Positions 34,355-43,112 of a DNA stretch of 64,000 nucleotides are shown piece by piece. The DNA lies in assembly GCA_947626745.1 (NCBI GenBank), contig CANQTF010000004.1:62001-126000 (forward strand), read 5' to 3'. The DNA comes from an uncultured Lachnospiraceae bacterium. GTDB lineage: Bacteria > Bacillota > Clostridia > Lachnospirales > Lachnospiraceae. The position numbers and the translations under genes were made by a program. The number at the start of each line of letters is the position of its first letter. Within the stretch, counting starts at the first letter, position 1. Below the pieces are notes generated by a model. It was not told where the DNA came from. It was given only the letters and a program-made list of their open reading frames with translations, and made no database searches.

Positions 34355-34744
34355 TCAGCCCGCCAGGGACTGTATGCTCTCGATCAGCGTCATCAGGATC
34401 GGCATGCCCGCCAACAGGATATACAGTTTGCCGATCATCTCAACTTGTCCGGCGATGCCGCTGTATCCTGCGTCCTTACAGATGCCCGAGCAGAACTCGC
34501 ACGCATAGGTGACGCCCACAGTCTTCATCAGAATAGTGATATAACTATAGTTATCTTTCAGATATCCCTGAAGCTGCTCCATGGCCGACATAATGCCCGC
34601 AAAGTACCGCAGGGCATAGCCCAGTATGACAAGGCACACGGCAGCGCCCACATAGACGCCGTACTCGGCCTTATAGCTTTTCAGGGAAACCGCGACCAGC
34701 ACGCCGACGATACCGATCAGCCCGATCTTGATCATGTCCATCAT
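34355..34744 (-). CDS. spoIIIAD: Stage III sporulation protein AD
   Basis: The 129-residue protein with four hydrophobic segments starts MMDMIKIGLIGIVGVLVAVS. Family-typical text is SYKAEYGVYVGAAVCLVILG and GVTYACEFCSGICKDAGYSG. It pairs with AC in the membrane core. It is 28 bases upstream of spoIIIAE. Confidence 0.92.
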   Translation of the reverse strand: MMDMIKIGLIGIVGVLVAVSLKSYKAEYGVYVGAAVCLVILGYALRYFAGIMSAMEQLQGYLKDNYSYITILMKTVGVTYACEFCSGICKDAGYSGIAGQVEMIGKLYILLAGMPILMTLIESIQSLAG

Positions 34745-34763
34745 ACAGCCCTCCCGACAGCGC

Positions 34764-34958
34764 TCAGAGCGTAAACAGCTCCTGTATCATAACAAACAGG
34801 TCATATATGTAAGGAATGATCCATGTCAAAACCAGAATTAATCCCGCAAGGCTGATTAAAAAGGCTTGTTCTTCTCTTCCGCTATGTTTTAAAACTTGAT
34901 TTAATATTGTGACCAGAATGCCGACCGCCGCTATCCTGAATATAAGACTTACGCCCAT
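34764..34958 (-). CDS. spoIIIAC: Stage III sporulation protein AC
   Basis: The 64-residue, two-helix protein reads MGVSLIFRIAAVGILVTILN, then LISLAGLILVLTWIIPYIYD. It closely matches SpoIIIAC in length and pattern. It is placed between AB and AD and has a GGAGGACAG site. Confidence 0.93.
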   Translation of the reverse strand: MGVSLIFRIAAVGILVTILNQVLKHSGREEQAFLISLAGLILVLTWIIPYIYDLFVMIQELFTL

Positions 34959-34975
34959 CTGTCCTCCTCACCCCG

Positions 34976-35512
34976 CTACAGCAGCAGGATCGTCAAAAAT
35001 ACTCCCGCCAGCAGACTTACGCTGAATATCATCTTCGTCCTGTTCGCATATGCGCTCTCCGCCTTCCTGCAGTTCTCCGCGGCAAAGTCTTCGCACCGGC
35101 CGATGCTCCTCGCCTGTTGTTTTTCCTCCCGCATGTCGAGATACTGCGGGAGGTCAGCCAGAATATCCTTCTCCTCCTCCGACAGCGGCGCGTCCTTCTG
35201 ACACAGCTCCACCTGCTCTCTCCATATGCGGTCTACCGGCACGCCGTCCCCAAAGGCCGTCTGCTCATAGATGCTTCGAAAGCACGCGCCATACAGCGGC
35301 CCGCAACACTCCGACAGCGTCAGGCAGATCTCCGGCAGCGTATGTTTGCCGTATGCGATCTCGTCCTGCATCCGCCTTACGATGCCCAGTATCTCCCGCA
35401 GATACCGGATCCTTCGTTTCTCCTCCCCGACGCGGGCCGCCCCGAAACCGACGCTCCCCGCCAGGATACACAAGATGCCCGCCGTCTTAAGCATTACAGC
35501 CGTTATTATCAT
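34976..35512 (-). CDS. spoIIIAB: Stage III sporulation protein AB
   Basis: SpoIIIAB has an N-terminal helix (MLKTAGILCILAGSVGFGAA) and a cytosolic helical domain, ending in a second helix FSVSLLAGVFLTILLL. YLREILGIVRRMQDEIAYGK, then TLPEICLTLSECCGPLYGAC, match the family. The start at 35512 (MIITAVMLKTAG) is chosen because GGAAGGCATCT precedes it. Start 35494 (MLKTAG) matches homologs better but has no site and would be translated by coupling, because the upstream stop (35487) overlaps. Either way the gene is intact. Confidence 0.86.
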   Translation of the reverse strand: MIITAVMLKTAGILCILAGSVGFGAARVGEEKRRIRYLREILGIVRRMQDEIAYGKHTLPEICLTLSECCGPLYGACFRSIYEQTAFGDGVPVDRIWREQVELCQKDAPLSEEEKDILADLPQYLDMREEKQQARSIGRCEDFAAENCRKAESAYANRTKMIFSVSLLAGVFLTILLL

Positions 35513-36431
35513 AGATGCCTTCCACCTCACAGCGTCTGTTTTTTCGTGTGAGCACCACATACCGCTCAAACAGGCCGTCCGTGAATATGCTCCGCATATT
35601 GTCCTTATGCCGAAGCTCTTCCAGAGAACTGCCGTGTACTGTGGCGAGCAGTCTGCAGCCGCTGCTGCTTGCCGCCTGTAATGCCCGCAGATCCTCCCCG
35701 CCGCCCAGCTCATCGACCGCCAGGACCTGCGGCGCCATGGAACGTATCAGCATCATCATACCTTCCCTCTTAGGGCAGCCGTCCAGCACATCGGTGCGGA
35801 TCCCCACATCGTTCTGGGCCACCCCCAGATAGCTGCCCGCGATCTCCGAGCGCTCGTCCACAACGCTGACGTTCATGCCGGCTCCGTAGGCGCTGCCGTC
35901 GGATACGTTTCTGATCAAGTCCCGCAGCATAGTCGTCTTGCCGCAGCCCGGCGGCGAGATGAGCAGCGTGTTATACAGTCTGCCCGCGCCGTCGTACAGC
36001 CGCGGGAGCAGCGTGTCCGACACGCCCCTGATCTCATGGGCGATACGGATATTTAAATAACGAATGTATTTTATATTCCGCACCGTGCCGTCGTCCTCCA
36101 GAACCACCTGTCCCGCAAGACCTACCCGGTGTCCGCCCTGAATCGTCAAAAATCCCTGCCGGATCTCGTCGGCAAAGGCGTACAGGGACGATCGGCACAG
36201 ATGTCCGAGGACAGCCTCCACGTCCTCGGAGGTGCATACCGCCCGCTTCGACGGCATGTCCGTCAGTTCTCCGTCCGCCCCGACGAACCGCTCCCTGCCG
36301 TCGATCAGCGCCGTCGCCGGGCTTCCCACGCGCAGTCTGATCTCCTGCACGCCGTCGGCATGTTCCGCTGTTATTTTCCACCTGCCGCGCATACCTTCCG
36401 GAAACATGCGCAGGATATCTTCTCTTCTCAT
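35487..36431 (-). CDS. spoIIIAA: Stage III sporulation protein AA (AAA ATPase)
   Basis: SpoIIIAA is the cytosolic ATPase of the channel, a relative of secretion ATPases. Walker A is LLISPPGCGKTTMLRDLIRN and Walker B is MAPQVLAVDELGG. R-finger-like DERSEIAGSYLGVAQNDVG and TVHGSSLEELRHK are conserved. Start at MRREDILRMFPEG with AGGGGGTCAG before it gives 314 residues. It is the first gene of the operon, directly behind a SigE-like promoter. Confidence 0.95.
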   Translation of the reverse strand: MRREDILRMFPEGMRGRWKITAEHADGVQEIRLRVGSPATALIDGRERFVGADGELTDMPSKRAVCTSEDVEAVLGHLCRSSLYAFADEIRQGFLTIQGGHRVGLAGQVVLEDDGTVRNIKYIRYLNIRIAHEIRGVSDTLLPRLYDGAGRLYNTLLISPPGCGKTTMLRDLIRNVSDGSAYGAGMNVSVVDERSEIAGSYLGVAQNDVGIRTDVLDGCPKREGMMMLIRSMAPQVLAVDELGGGEDLRALQAASSSGCRLLATVHGSSLEELRHKDNMRSIFTDGLFERYVVLTRKNRRCEVEGIYDNNGCNA

Positions 36432-36446
36432 CTGACCCCCTATCTC

Positions 36447-36475
36447 AATATATGAGACGTTGTCCAAGTTATGAC
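36447..36475 (-). promoter_or_regulatory. SigE-like promoter of the spoIIIA operon
   Basis: Minus-strand GTCATAA (36475-36469) and CATATATT (36454-36447) are separated by 14 bases. This resembles the SigE consensus (-35 ATA-core, -10 CATACAHT; here one mismatch to it). It leaves a leader of only about ten bases, which includes the spoIIIAA ribosome-binding site. Operon expression by SigE in the mother cell is known in Bacillus. Confidence 0.6.
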
Positions 36476-36502
36476 TCAATTATTTTCCCTGTTTTCGGGC
36501 AT

Positions 36503-36528
36503 AAAAAAAAGAAGCGGCACGCTTCGTT
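36503..36528 (-). terminator. Terminator after rarA
   Basis: Minus strand GAAGCG-TGC-CGCTTC hairpin (with flanking AAC bases) followed by eight T, right at the rarA stop. It separates rarA from spoIIIA. Confidence 0.85.
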
Positions 36529-36529
36529 C

Positions 36530-37855
36530 TCAGTCGGCATGTTTCCGCTTCCATTCCCTTATCTCTTCCAATCGTGCCCTCACCCCGGCCTCCTCGCCCT
36601 GCCCCGTGGGTTCATAGTACCGGCAGCCTTTCTTGGATTCGGGCATACATTCCATATTTGTCAGTTTTTCCTCCGCGTTGTGCGCATACTGATAACCGAT
36701 GCCGTAATCCAGCTCCTTCATGAGTTTGGTCGGCGCATTCCGAAGCTGCAGCGGGACCGGCTCGGCATTTTCCGTCCGCAGATCCGCTTTACACTTCTCG
36801 CACGCCGTGTACAGCGCATTGGACTTCGGCGCCATCGCAAGATATGTGACCGCGTGCGTCAAATGGACATCGCACTCCGGCATACCCAGAAAATGGCATG
36901 CCTGATACGCCGCCACCGCAAGCGGCAGCGCATGACTGTCCGCCATGCCGATGTCCTCGCTGGCAAACCGGATCAGCCTTCTGGCGATATACAGAGGCTC
37001 CTCTCCGCCCTCCAGCATCCGGAGCATCCAGTAGACCGCCGCGTCCGGATCGCTGTTGCGCATGGACTTGTGCAGCGCGGAGATCATGTTGTAGTGCTCT
37101 TCCCCGCCTTTGTCATACAGCAGGGATTTGCGGTTGATACACTGTGACAGCCCTTCGTCCGTCACGACGATGCCGCCCTGCGGCGTGATCTCCCCGTTGA
37201 GGACGGCCATCTCCAGCGTGTTCAGCGCCGTTCTGGCGTCGCCGTTGGCGAATACCGCGATCGCCTGAAGCTGGCTGTCGCTCATCTCTATCTTCTGCCC
37301 CGGAAACCCGTCCGGACTGTGCAGCGCATTTGACAGAAGCTGTACGATGTCCGCCTCCTCCAGAGCCTTCAGCACAAACACCCTGCATCTGGACAAAAGC
37401 GCGGCATTCACCTCGAAAGAGGGGTTTTCCGTCGTCGCGCCGATCAGAATGATGCTCCCCTTCTCCACAAACGGCAGGAAGGCGTCCTGCTGCGCCTTGT
37501 TGAAGCGGTGTATCTCGTCCACGAACAAGACCGTGCGCACGCCCATCTGCCGGCTGACCTCGGCCTGTCCCATGACTTCTTTGATCTCCTTGATGCCGCT
37601 CGTCACCGCGCTGAAATTGATGAAATCCGCCTTGGTCCTGCCCGCGATAATGCTCGCGAGCGTGGTCTTGCCGACGCCCGGAGGCCCCCAGAAGATCATG
37701 GACGAGATCTGGTCCTTCTCGATGATCTGCCTGAGCATCTTCCCCGGCCCGAGCAGATGCTTCTGTCCGACAAAATCTTCCAGACGCTGCGGCCTTAAAC
37801 GGCTCGCAAGCGGAACGCTCTCCTCTCTCTTGTCAAAAAACGAGATCTGTTCCAT
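36530..37855 (-). CDS. rarA: Replication-associated recombination protein A (RarA/MgsA, AAA+ ATPase)
   Basis: RarA is a clamp-loader-like AAA+ ATPase acting at stalled forks. Walker A is IFWGPPGVGKTTLASIIAGR and Walker B is FVDEIHRFNKAQQDAFLPFV. FVGQKHLLGPGKMLRQIIEK and IGATTENPSFEVNAALLSRC match RarA. Length 441 is normal. It lies 12 bases after the trpZ stop with AGGGAGGCGGCG between, so it may be read from the T-box transcript. Confidence 0.94.
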   Translation of the reverse strand: MEQISFFDKREESVPLASRLRPQRLEDFVGQKHLLGPGKMLRQIIEKDQISSMIFWGPPGVGKTTLASIIAGRTKADFINFSAVTSGIKEIKEVMGQAEVSRQMGVRTVLFVDEIHRFNKAQQDAFLPFVEKGSIILIGATTENPSFEVNAALLSRCRVFVLKALEEADIVQLLSNALHSPDGFPGQKIEMSDSQLQAIAVFANGDARTALNTLEMAVLNGEITPQGGIVVTDEGLSQCINRKSLLYDKGGEEHYNMISALHKSMRNSDPDAAVYWMLRMLEGGEEPLYIARRLIRFASEDIGMADSHALPLAVAAYQACHFLGMPECDVHLTHAVTYLAMAPKSNALYTACEKCKADLRTENAEPVPLQLRNAPTKLMKELDYGIGYQYAHNAEEKLTNMECMPESKKGCRYYEPTGQGEEAGVRARLEEIREWKRKHAD

Positions 37856-37867
37856 CGCCGCCTCCCT

Positions 37868-38671
37868 CTATCTTGACAGCAGGATCCTGTCGTTATCCAG
37901 CCGGACGCCCGCGCTGTCGTGAAACTTGCTGAGCAGATCGTCGATCGTCAGTCTGCTCCTCTCCTCGCCCTGCACGTCGAAGACGATATTGCCGCCGTTC
38001 ATCATCAGCGTCCGGTTGCCCAGCTCCAAAGCCTGATGCATATTGTGGGTGACCATCAGGCAGGTAATCCGCCGTTTAGCCACGATCCGCCGCGTCAGCT
38101 CCAGCACTTTCTGCGCCGTGGCGGGATCGAGCGCAGCCGTATGCTCGTCAAGCAGCAGGATCTTCGGTGTCACCATCGTCGCCATCAGAAGCGTCAGCGC
38201 CTGACGCTGTCCGCCGGACAACAGCCCGACCGGCTGCTTCATGCGGTCCTCCAGTCCCATATCCAGCAGCGCAAGCTGTTCCCGAAACAGCGCCTTCTCC
38301 CTGCCGCTTATCCTGCTGAAATAGGCGTGCGGTGCGGTGGAAGCCCGCAGATAGGCCAACGCCATATTCTCCTCGATCGTCATGTGCGGCGCAGTTCCCT
38401 TGAGCGGATCCTGAAAGAGGTGCCCGATCACCTTGCTTCTGACATGCTCCTTCACATATGTGATATCTTCGCCCGCAAGAATGATCTGCCCCTCGTCTAC
38501 ATAAAAAGCACCTGTTATGGCATTGAACAGCGTGGACTTGCCCGCGCCGTTGCTGCCTACGATCGTCGCAAAATCGCCGTCCGCCAGATCCAGACTCACG
38601 GCGTCCAGCGCCTTCTTCTCGTTCACCGTACCGGGATTGAAGGTCTTGGAGATCTTTTTTAATGTCAGCAC
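37868..38671 (-). CDS. ABC transporter ATP-binding protein (TrpZ-type)
   Basis: The 267-residue ATPase begins MLTLKKISKTFNPGTVNEKK. Walker A is TIVGSNGAGKSTLFNAITGA, the signature is VGLLSGGQRQALTLLMATMV and Walker B is ILLLDEHTAALDP. It overlaps the permease gene by seven bases, and the substrate-binding gene lies beyond it, so the three form one importer. The LLDEHTAALDP form is typical for the TrpXYZ-like (DUF534-linked) importers. Substrate is inferred from the Trp T-box. Confidence 0.85.
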   Translation of the reverse strand: MLTLKKISKTFNPGTVNEKKALDAVSLDLADGDFATIVGSNGAGKSTLFNAITGAFYVDEGQIILAGEDITYVKEHVRSKVIGHLFQDPLKGTAPHMTIEENMALAYLRASTAPHAYFSRISGREKALFREQLALLDMGLEDRMKQPVGLLSGGQRQALTLLMATMVTPKILLLDEHTAALDPATAQKVLELTRRIVAKRRITCLMVTHNMHQALELGNRTLMMNGGNIVFDVQGEERSRLTIDDLLSKFHDSAGVRLDNDRILLSR

Positions 38672-39612
38672 CCGTCGTCACCGTCCTCTCCGCCGGTCTT
38701 TGCCGGCATCCTGCGCATCTTGTAGAACGATGCCTTCCCTTTCAGGTACGGGAACGCGATCGCAAACGCCACGATCATCGCGGAAACCAGCTTCAGGCAT
38801 TCCGCCGGAACGCTCATGCGCAGCGCCACGGCCACGATGAAGCGGTACAGGCAGCTTCCGAGTATGACGCCCAGCACTCTCTTAAACATGCCGCCCTTGC
38901 CGATCAGCGTCTCGCCGATGATCAGACTGGCGAGGGCGATCGTCACCATACCCGTTCCCAGATTGATATCGCAGGACTTCTGGTACTGCGCCAGGATCGC
39001 TCCCGACAGCGCTGTGAGCGAATTGGCGACGCACAGCCCGACCGTGACGGTAAAGATAGGATCGATGCTGGAAGCCCGCACCATATATTCATTGTCTCCC
39101 GTAGCGCGAATGGAGAGCCCGAGCCTTGTGTTGAGGAACCATGATATAATAACACCAATTATCAATACGATAGCCGCCACGATCACGATCTTGTGCCAGC
39201 TGCCGTACCAAGCCGCGTCGGACAGATCCTTCGCCAGACTGAACATGGTGTCGCAGCCGAACAGATTGACGTTGGACGAAAATCCCATGACCGCGATATT
39301 GACAGTGTAGAGTCCCGTATTGACGATAATGCCGGCAAGAATGGACGGAACGCCCATTCTCGTCTGCAGGAAAGCGGTGACGAAGCCCGAGCAGACGCCC
39401 GCCGCCATAGCGGCGGGAAACGCCAGAAACGGGTGTCCTGCGATCGTCACGACCGCGCCCACGGAACAGCCTAAGGTAAAACAGCCGTCCGTGGACAGAT
39501 CCGCAATATTCAAAATGCTGAATGACAGGAACAGTGCGAGCGCCACCAGGGAATAGATACACCCCAGCTCCAGTGCGCTCTGCAGGATCGATAACGTAAA
39601 AATAGAACCCAT
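38665..39612 (-). CDS. ABC transporter permease (TrpY-type)
   Basis: The 315-residue protein with eight to ten helices is of the branched-chain amino-acid permease type (EAA-like loop ISIRATGDNEYMVRASSIDP). It begins MGSIFTLSILQSALELGCIY, which fits the TrpY-like group with SILNIADLSTDGCFTLGCSV. It is coupled to the ATPase. Together with the neighbours this would import tryptophan or a close relative. Confidence 0.82.
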   Translation of the reverse strand: MGSIFTLSILQSALELGCIYSLVALALFLSFSILNIADLSTDGCFTLGCSVGAVVTIAGHPFLAFPAAMAAGVCSGFVTAFLQTRMGVPSILAGIIVNTGLYTVNIAVMGFSSNVNLFGCDTMFSLAKDLSDAAWYGSWHKIVIVAAIVLIIGVIISWFLNTRLGLSIRATGDNEYMVRASSIDPIFTVTVGLCVANSLTALSGAILAQYQKSCDINLGTGMVTIALASLIIGETLIGKGGMFKRVLGVILGSCLYRFIVAVALRMSVPAECLKLVSAMIVAFAIAFPYLKGKASFYKMRRMPAKTGGEDGDDGC

Positions 39613-39636
39613 GAAAACCTCTTTCCGCCCGCGTGT

Positions 39637-40758
39637 TTATTCAAATTCCTGAGCCGTCGTGATCTCCTTCAGCTCCTCGCACATATCCGCGAACATGCTG
39701 TAATCCATGCCGAGCGCCTCGGCCGTCTCCGTATTGACCGTAGCGATACCGTTGTCCAGCGTCACTACCGGCGTGGCTGCCGGATCGGCGCCGTTCACGA
39801 GGATATCAACTACCATGTCCGCCGTGGCCGTTCCGAGCTCTTCATAGTTGACGCCGTAGCCGAGGAACGCGCCGTTCAATGCAAAGGAGTCCGCGCCGCA
39901 GTAGTGCGGGATACCCGCCTCAATGAACTTCTCATAGATCGCCAGCTCCGCCGTCATGACCGTGTTGTCCGTAGGTGTGAATACCGCGTCGCAGCCGTCT
40001 GCGATCAGGGCGTCCGCCGCGAGAGAGACCTCGTCGTTCGTCGTGCCCGTCTTCTCCTCCACCGCTACGCCTTTGGCCGCACAGTATGCGGTCGCATCTT
40101 TGACGGGCTGCGTGGAAGAATCCTCGCTCTTGCTGTAGAGCAGACCTACCTTCTTGATATCCGGATCCGCCGCAAACATCAGATCCATGACCGCCTCGGT
40201 GTCCAGCGCGTCGGACGTGCCGGTGATATTGGAGCCGGGCGCCTCCATACTCTCCACGAGGCCCGCGCCCACGGGATCGGATACCGCCGAGAATACGACC
40301 GGGATCTGATTGTCCGCCGTAGCGTTCTGCATGATCATCGCCACCGGTGTCGCGATCGGCACGATCACGTCAACATCGGAAGCCACTAACTCCGTAGCGA
40401 TCTGATTTAAGACCGTGGCGTCCGCCTGCCCGTTGTAGACATAGTCCGCGTAATCAAAGGTAACGCCAAGCTCCGCCGCTTTCGCGTCCAGCTCCGCCTC
40501 GATCGCCGCCTCGATCTGGTTCAGGGAAGCGTCGTCCACATACTGCACGATACCCACCTTATAAACTGCGCTGTCCTCCGCGCCGCCTACCGGCTCTTCA
40601 CTCTCCTGTGTCGTTTCCTCTTCTGCCGTTCCAGCATCGCTCTCCTGCGCCGTATCGGTATTTCCGGCGTCTTCCTGCGCGCCGGCGCTGCCGCATCCGG
40701 CAAGCGCCGCTGCCGTCATAACGGCTGTCATGAATACTGCTGCTGTTTTCTTTTTCAT
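39637..40758 (-). CDS. ABC transporter substrate-binding lipoprotein (TrpX-type, DUF534)
   Basis: The 373-residue protein begins MKKKTAAVFMTAVMTAAALA, followed by the lipobox AGC, so it is a lipoprotein. The mature part has VYKVGIVQYVDDASLNQIEA, PVVFSAVSDPVGAGLVESME and FTPTDNTVMTAELAIYEKFI, typical of the ABC_sub_bind (DUF534) family that includes predicted tryptophan binders. The chosen start has CCAAAAGGAGGAATATT in front. The open frame continues upstream into the T-box terminator and is not used. Confidence 0.87.
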   Translation of the reverse strand: MKKKTAAVFMTAVMTAAALAGCGSAGAQEDAGNTDTAQESDAGTAEEETTQESEEPVGGAEDSAVYKVGIVQYVDDASLNQIEAAIEAELDAKAAELGVTFDYADYVYNGQADATVLNQIATELVASDVDVIVPIATPVAMIMQNATADNQIPVVFSAVSDPVGAGLVESMEAPGSNITGTSDALDTEAVMDLMFAADPDIKKVGLLYSKSEDSSTQPVKDATAYCAAKGVAVEEKTGTTNDEVSLAADALIADGCDAVFTPTDNTVMTAELAIYEKFIEAGIPHYCGADSFALNGAFLGYGVNYEELGTATADMVVDILVNGADPAATPVVTLDNGIATVNTETAEALGMDYSMFADMCEELKEITTAQEFE

Positions 40759-40830
40759 AATATTCCTCCTTTTGGAGCCTACCGCTCCGCATGATATGAT
40801 TTTTGAAAGCGCGGTAAATTTCCCGCACAT

Positions 40831-41119
40831 AAAAACCGCCTCAGATCGTATCTGAGACGGTAATAAACAAAAGTTATCATCGCGGTGCCACTCGATTTGG
40901 CGCATCATAAGATGCCGCCCACTTCCTTTCATATACTTGCATATATGCCGCATGGATAACGGGTGCGGTTCCCGCCGACGCCTACTGTGATTTCAGGCCG
41001 GCCTCGAAAGTCCATTCAAAACAGTCGCTGTGCCGCTTTCCACCAGACGCGGCTCTCTGTGCCAGTTTCCCCGTTTCTACTACTCTTTCTCACAGGTTTT
41101 GCAATATCACAACTGCATT
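40831..41119 (-). promoter_or_regulatory. T-box riboswitch with Trp (UGG) specifier
   Basis: The minus-strand leader has Stem I text AGAAAGAGTAGTAGAAACGG and GCACAGAGAGCC. The specifier loop is TTTGAATGGACTTTC, where TGG (41014-41012) is the Trp codon. The T-box sequence GAGTGGCACCGCG (40893-40881) carries the tRNA acceptor-pairing loop TGGCACC. It is followed by an 11-bp terminator hairpin CCGTCTCAGAT/ATCTGAGGCGG (40860-40836) and five T. Binding of uncharged tRNA-Trp should favour antitermination and expression of the importer. Confidence 0.92.
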
Positions 41120-41125
41120 TTCTAT

Positions 41126-41154
41126 ACAATAATCCATCTGTTCGGAATTGTCAA
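41126..41154 (-). promoter_or_regulatory. SigA promoter of the T-box/importer transcript
   Basis: Perfect TTGACA (41154-41149), 17-base spacer and TATTGT (41131-41126), with start near 41119 just upstream of Stem I. Confidence 0.75.
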
Positions 41155-41249
41155 TACTTAAATTATGCAAAAATCTGTCTGTGTTTCCTCCGAAAACCGG
41201 CTCTGCCGGAAAGTTCCTGCGATTTTTCACGAAAAATCCCGAAAACCTA

Positions 41250-41278
41250 TGGCAATTTCTCCGCAAAAAGGTTAAAAT
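41250..41278 (+). promoter_or_regulatory. Possible promoter of the PHP gene
   Basis: TGGCAA (41250-41255), 17-base spacer and TAAAAT (41273-41278) on the plus strand, about 70 bases before the start. The rest of 41155-41348 shows no gene. Confidence 0.5.
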
Positions 41279-41348
41279 ACACCTAGCGCGCCGCAGCGCA
41301 GGACTCAGCGGGCCGGCAGCGCACAAATAAAACGGAGGCGGCTGCCGC

Positions 41349-42170
41349 ATGAAACTCGATATGCACTGTCACACCAAGGAAGGTTCTCCCGACGGCAAGG
41401 TGGAACTGCTCGACAATATAGCGCTCCTGAAGCAAAAAGGCTATCAGGGTATGCTGATCACGGACCACGATTCCTACAAAGCGCACCGCTTCTATCAAAG
41501 GCTGACCGAGAAGCCCGCGGATTTCGTTGTCCTAAAAGGGATCGAATACGACACGATCGACGCCGGCCATATGCTGATCGTCATGCCGACCGGCGTGAAA
41601 CTCCCCATTTTGGAGCTGCGCGGCCTTCCCGTCGCACTGTTGATCGAGATCGTCCATCGCTTCGGCGGCATCATCGGCCCCGCGCACCCGTGCGGTGAGA
41701 GATTCTTAAGCATACGCAGCACGCTGCGCGGCAAGAAGACGGGAAACATCTTCGGAAAATTTGATTTTATCGAAGGCTATAACGCCTGTGAGGATACCGA
41801 ATCCAACCTGCGCGCCATGCGGATCGCAGAGACGTACGGTCTGCCCTGTCTGGGCGGCAGCGACTCGCACAAGACCGACAGCGTCGGCTTCGGCTACACG
41901 ATTCTGCAGGAAGACATCTGCGACGAGACGGATCTCATCAACTATATCCGTGCCGGCAGACCGACCTTTGCGGGCGGCGTCCGCTATGAGCACACGACCA
42001 AAGCCAAACTCGGCAGAGCCAACAAGATACTCGTGTATTCCTTCTGGCTCTATAACCGGGTGACAGCGTTCCTTCGCCGCAAGGCGCGGAATCTGGAGCT
42101 CATGGAGAACCGGCTCTTTGAATCGCTGGAATCGCTGGAATCGGCCCGCGCGGGAAGCAGCGTGAATTGA
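41349..42170 (+). CDS. PHP domain metal-dependent phosphoesterase
   Basis: The 273-residue protein carries PHP motifs: MHCHTKEGSPDG, ITDHDSYKAH, AHPCGERFLSIRS and LPCLGGSDSHK. The family binds two or three metals and hydrolyses phosphoesters; some members are 5'-3' exonuclease or nucleotidase like. The start follows AACGGAGGCGGCTGCCGC. The C-terminal 70 residues form a helical tail ending LESLESLESARAGSSVN. It is one of the few plus-strand genes and converges tail to tail with the next gene (adjacent stops). Substrate unknown. Confidence 0.85.
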   Translation: MKLDMHCHTKEGSPDGKVELLDNIALLKQKGYQGMLITDHDSYKAHRFYQRLTEKPADFVVLKGIEYDTIDAGHMLIVMPTGVKLPILELRGLPVALLIEIVHRFGGIIGPAHPCGERFLSIRSTLRGKKTGNIFGKFDFIEGYNACEDTESNLRAMRIAETYGLPCLGGSDSHKTDSVGFGYTILQEDICDETDLINYIRAGRPTFAGGVRYEHTTKAKLGRANKILVYSFWLYNRVTAFLRRKARNLELMENRLFESLESLESARAGSSVN

Positions 42171-43082
42171 TCACTCCCGCTTCCCGGCGGCAATATCTTT
42201 CAGCTCGTTCAGCGCATCTTTAAACTTGCCCGAAGCCATCGTCGGGTTGTTCCGTATCATGTCTCGCTTATAGAAATCCAGCATTCCCCTGTAATTTTCT
42301 TTCGGATCGGGATAGTTGCTGAAACGTCCCCGCAGCTCCGCGATCTCTTCCCTCACGGTCTCGCCGTATGCCGCAGGCTTCAGACGGATCGCCTCTTTCA
42401 GGCCGGCAAAGCGCTGCCGGATCCCCTCGCTGAGTTCCGCCATGCTGAGTTCTCTCTCCAGCTTCTTCTGTTCTTTCTCCTCGGCGTTAAACGCGATCAG
42501 CACATCGAGTCTGCGCTGCATACGTTCCATTTCCTCTCTGACCTTCTGCAGCTTGACCAGAATATCCCGCAGATCCAGAGCCGCCTTGAAGGACAGGGTA
42601 AAGTCCGCCACGATATAGACCGTCAGGATCGCGGTGACATAGGTCAGGACCCGCTGCGGCACGCTCAGCACGAACCGGTCGATAGGGTAATGCAGCACCC
42701 GGGTCATCAGCACCGTGAACATGCCCCATGCGAGCGTTGAGCCGAGGCAGATCTGTCCTTGAAAATTAAAGGGTTTGCCTGAATAATCCCAATAGCGCAC
42801 CTTGAACAGCGCCTCCATCGCGACGCCCGTCACATACTCTAACGCCGTCGCACCGATACAGCCCGCCACGTAGGTGAGCACGATATTGTCCGCAAAAGGC
42901 ATGGACACGACCAGCATCATGACCGCGCCGCTGCCGTACAGGGGCAGGAAAGGTCCCCGCATAAATCCCCTGTTGATCGGCTTTTTCGACTTAATGGATA
43001 CATACGCCGATTCAAAGCACCAGCCCAAGAAACAATACGTGTAGAAAATAAACAGCCACTGCACTGCCTGATAATGAAACAT
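42171..43082 (-). CDS. Putative ABC-transporter-like permease (CmpB-type membrane protein)
   Basis: The 303-residue protein has five or six helices in the first half, including WLFIFYTYCFLGWCFESAYV, GFMRGPFLPLYGSGAVMMLV and LEYVTGVAMEALFKVRYWDY, which match the putative ABC transporter permease family CmpB. The second half is a predicted cytoplasmic coiled coil (VREEMERMQRRLDVLIAFNA). No ATPase is coupled. It follows the G3E-fusion gene by 30 bases in the same direction. Function not established for the family. Confidence 0.75.
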   Translation of the reverse strand: MFHYQAVQWLFIFYTYCFLGWCFESAYVSIKSKKPINRGFMRGPFLPLYGSGAVMMLVVSMPFADNIVLTYVAGCIGATALEYVTGVAMEALFKVRYWDYSGKPFNFQGQICLGSTLAWGMFTVLMTRVLHYPIDRFVLSVPQRVLTYVTAILTVYIVADFTLSFKAALDLRDILVKLQKVREEMERMQRRLDVLIAFNAEEKEQKKLERELSMAELSEGIRQRFAGLKEAIRLKPAAYGETVREEIAELRGRFSNYPDPKENYRGMLDFYKRDMIRNNPTMASGKFKDALNELKDIAAGKRE

Positions 43083-43112
43083 ATCCCATTCTCCGATCTT
43101 ATCTGTCTGTAT

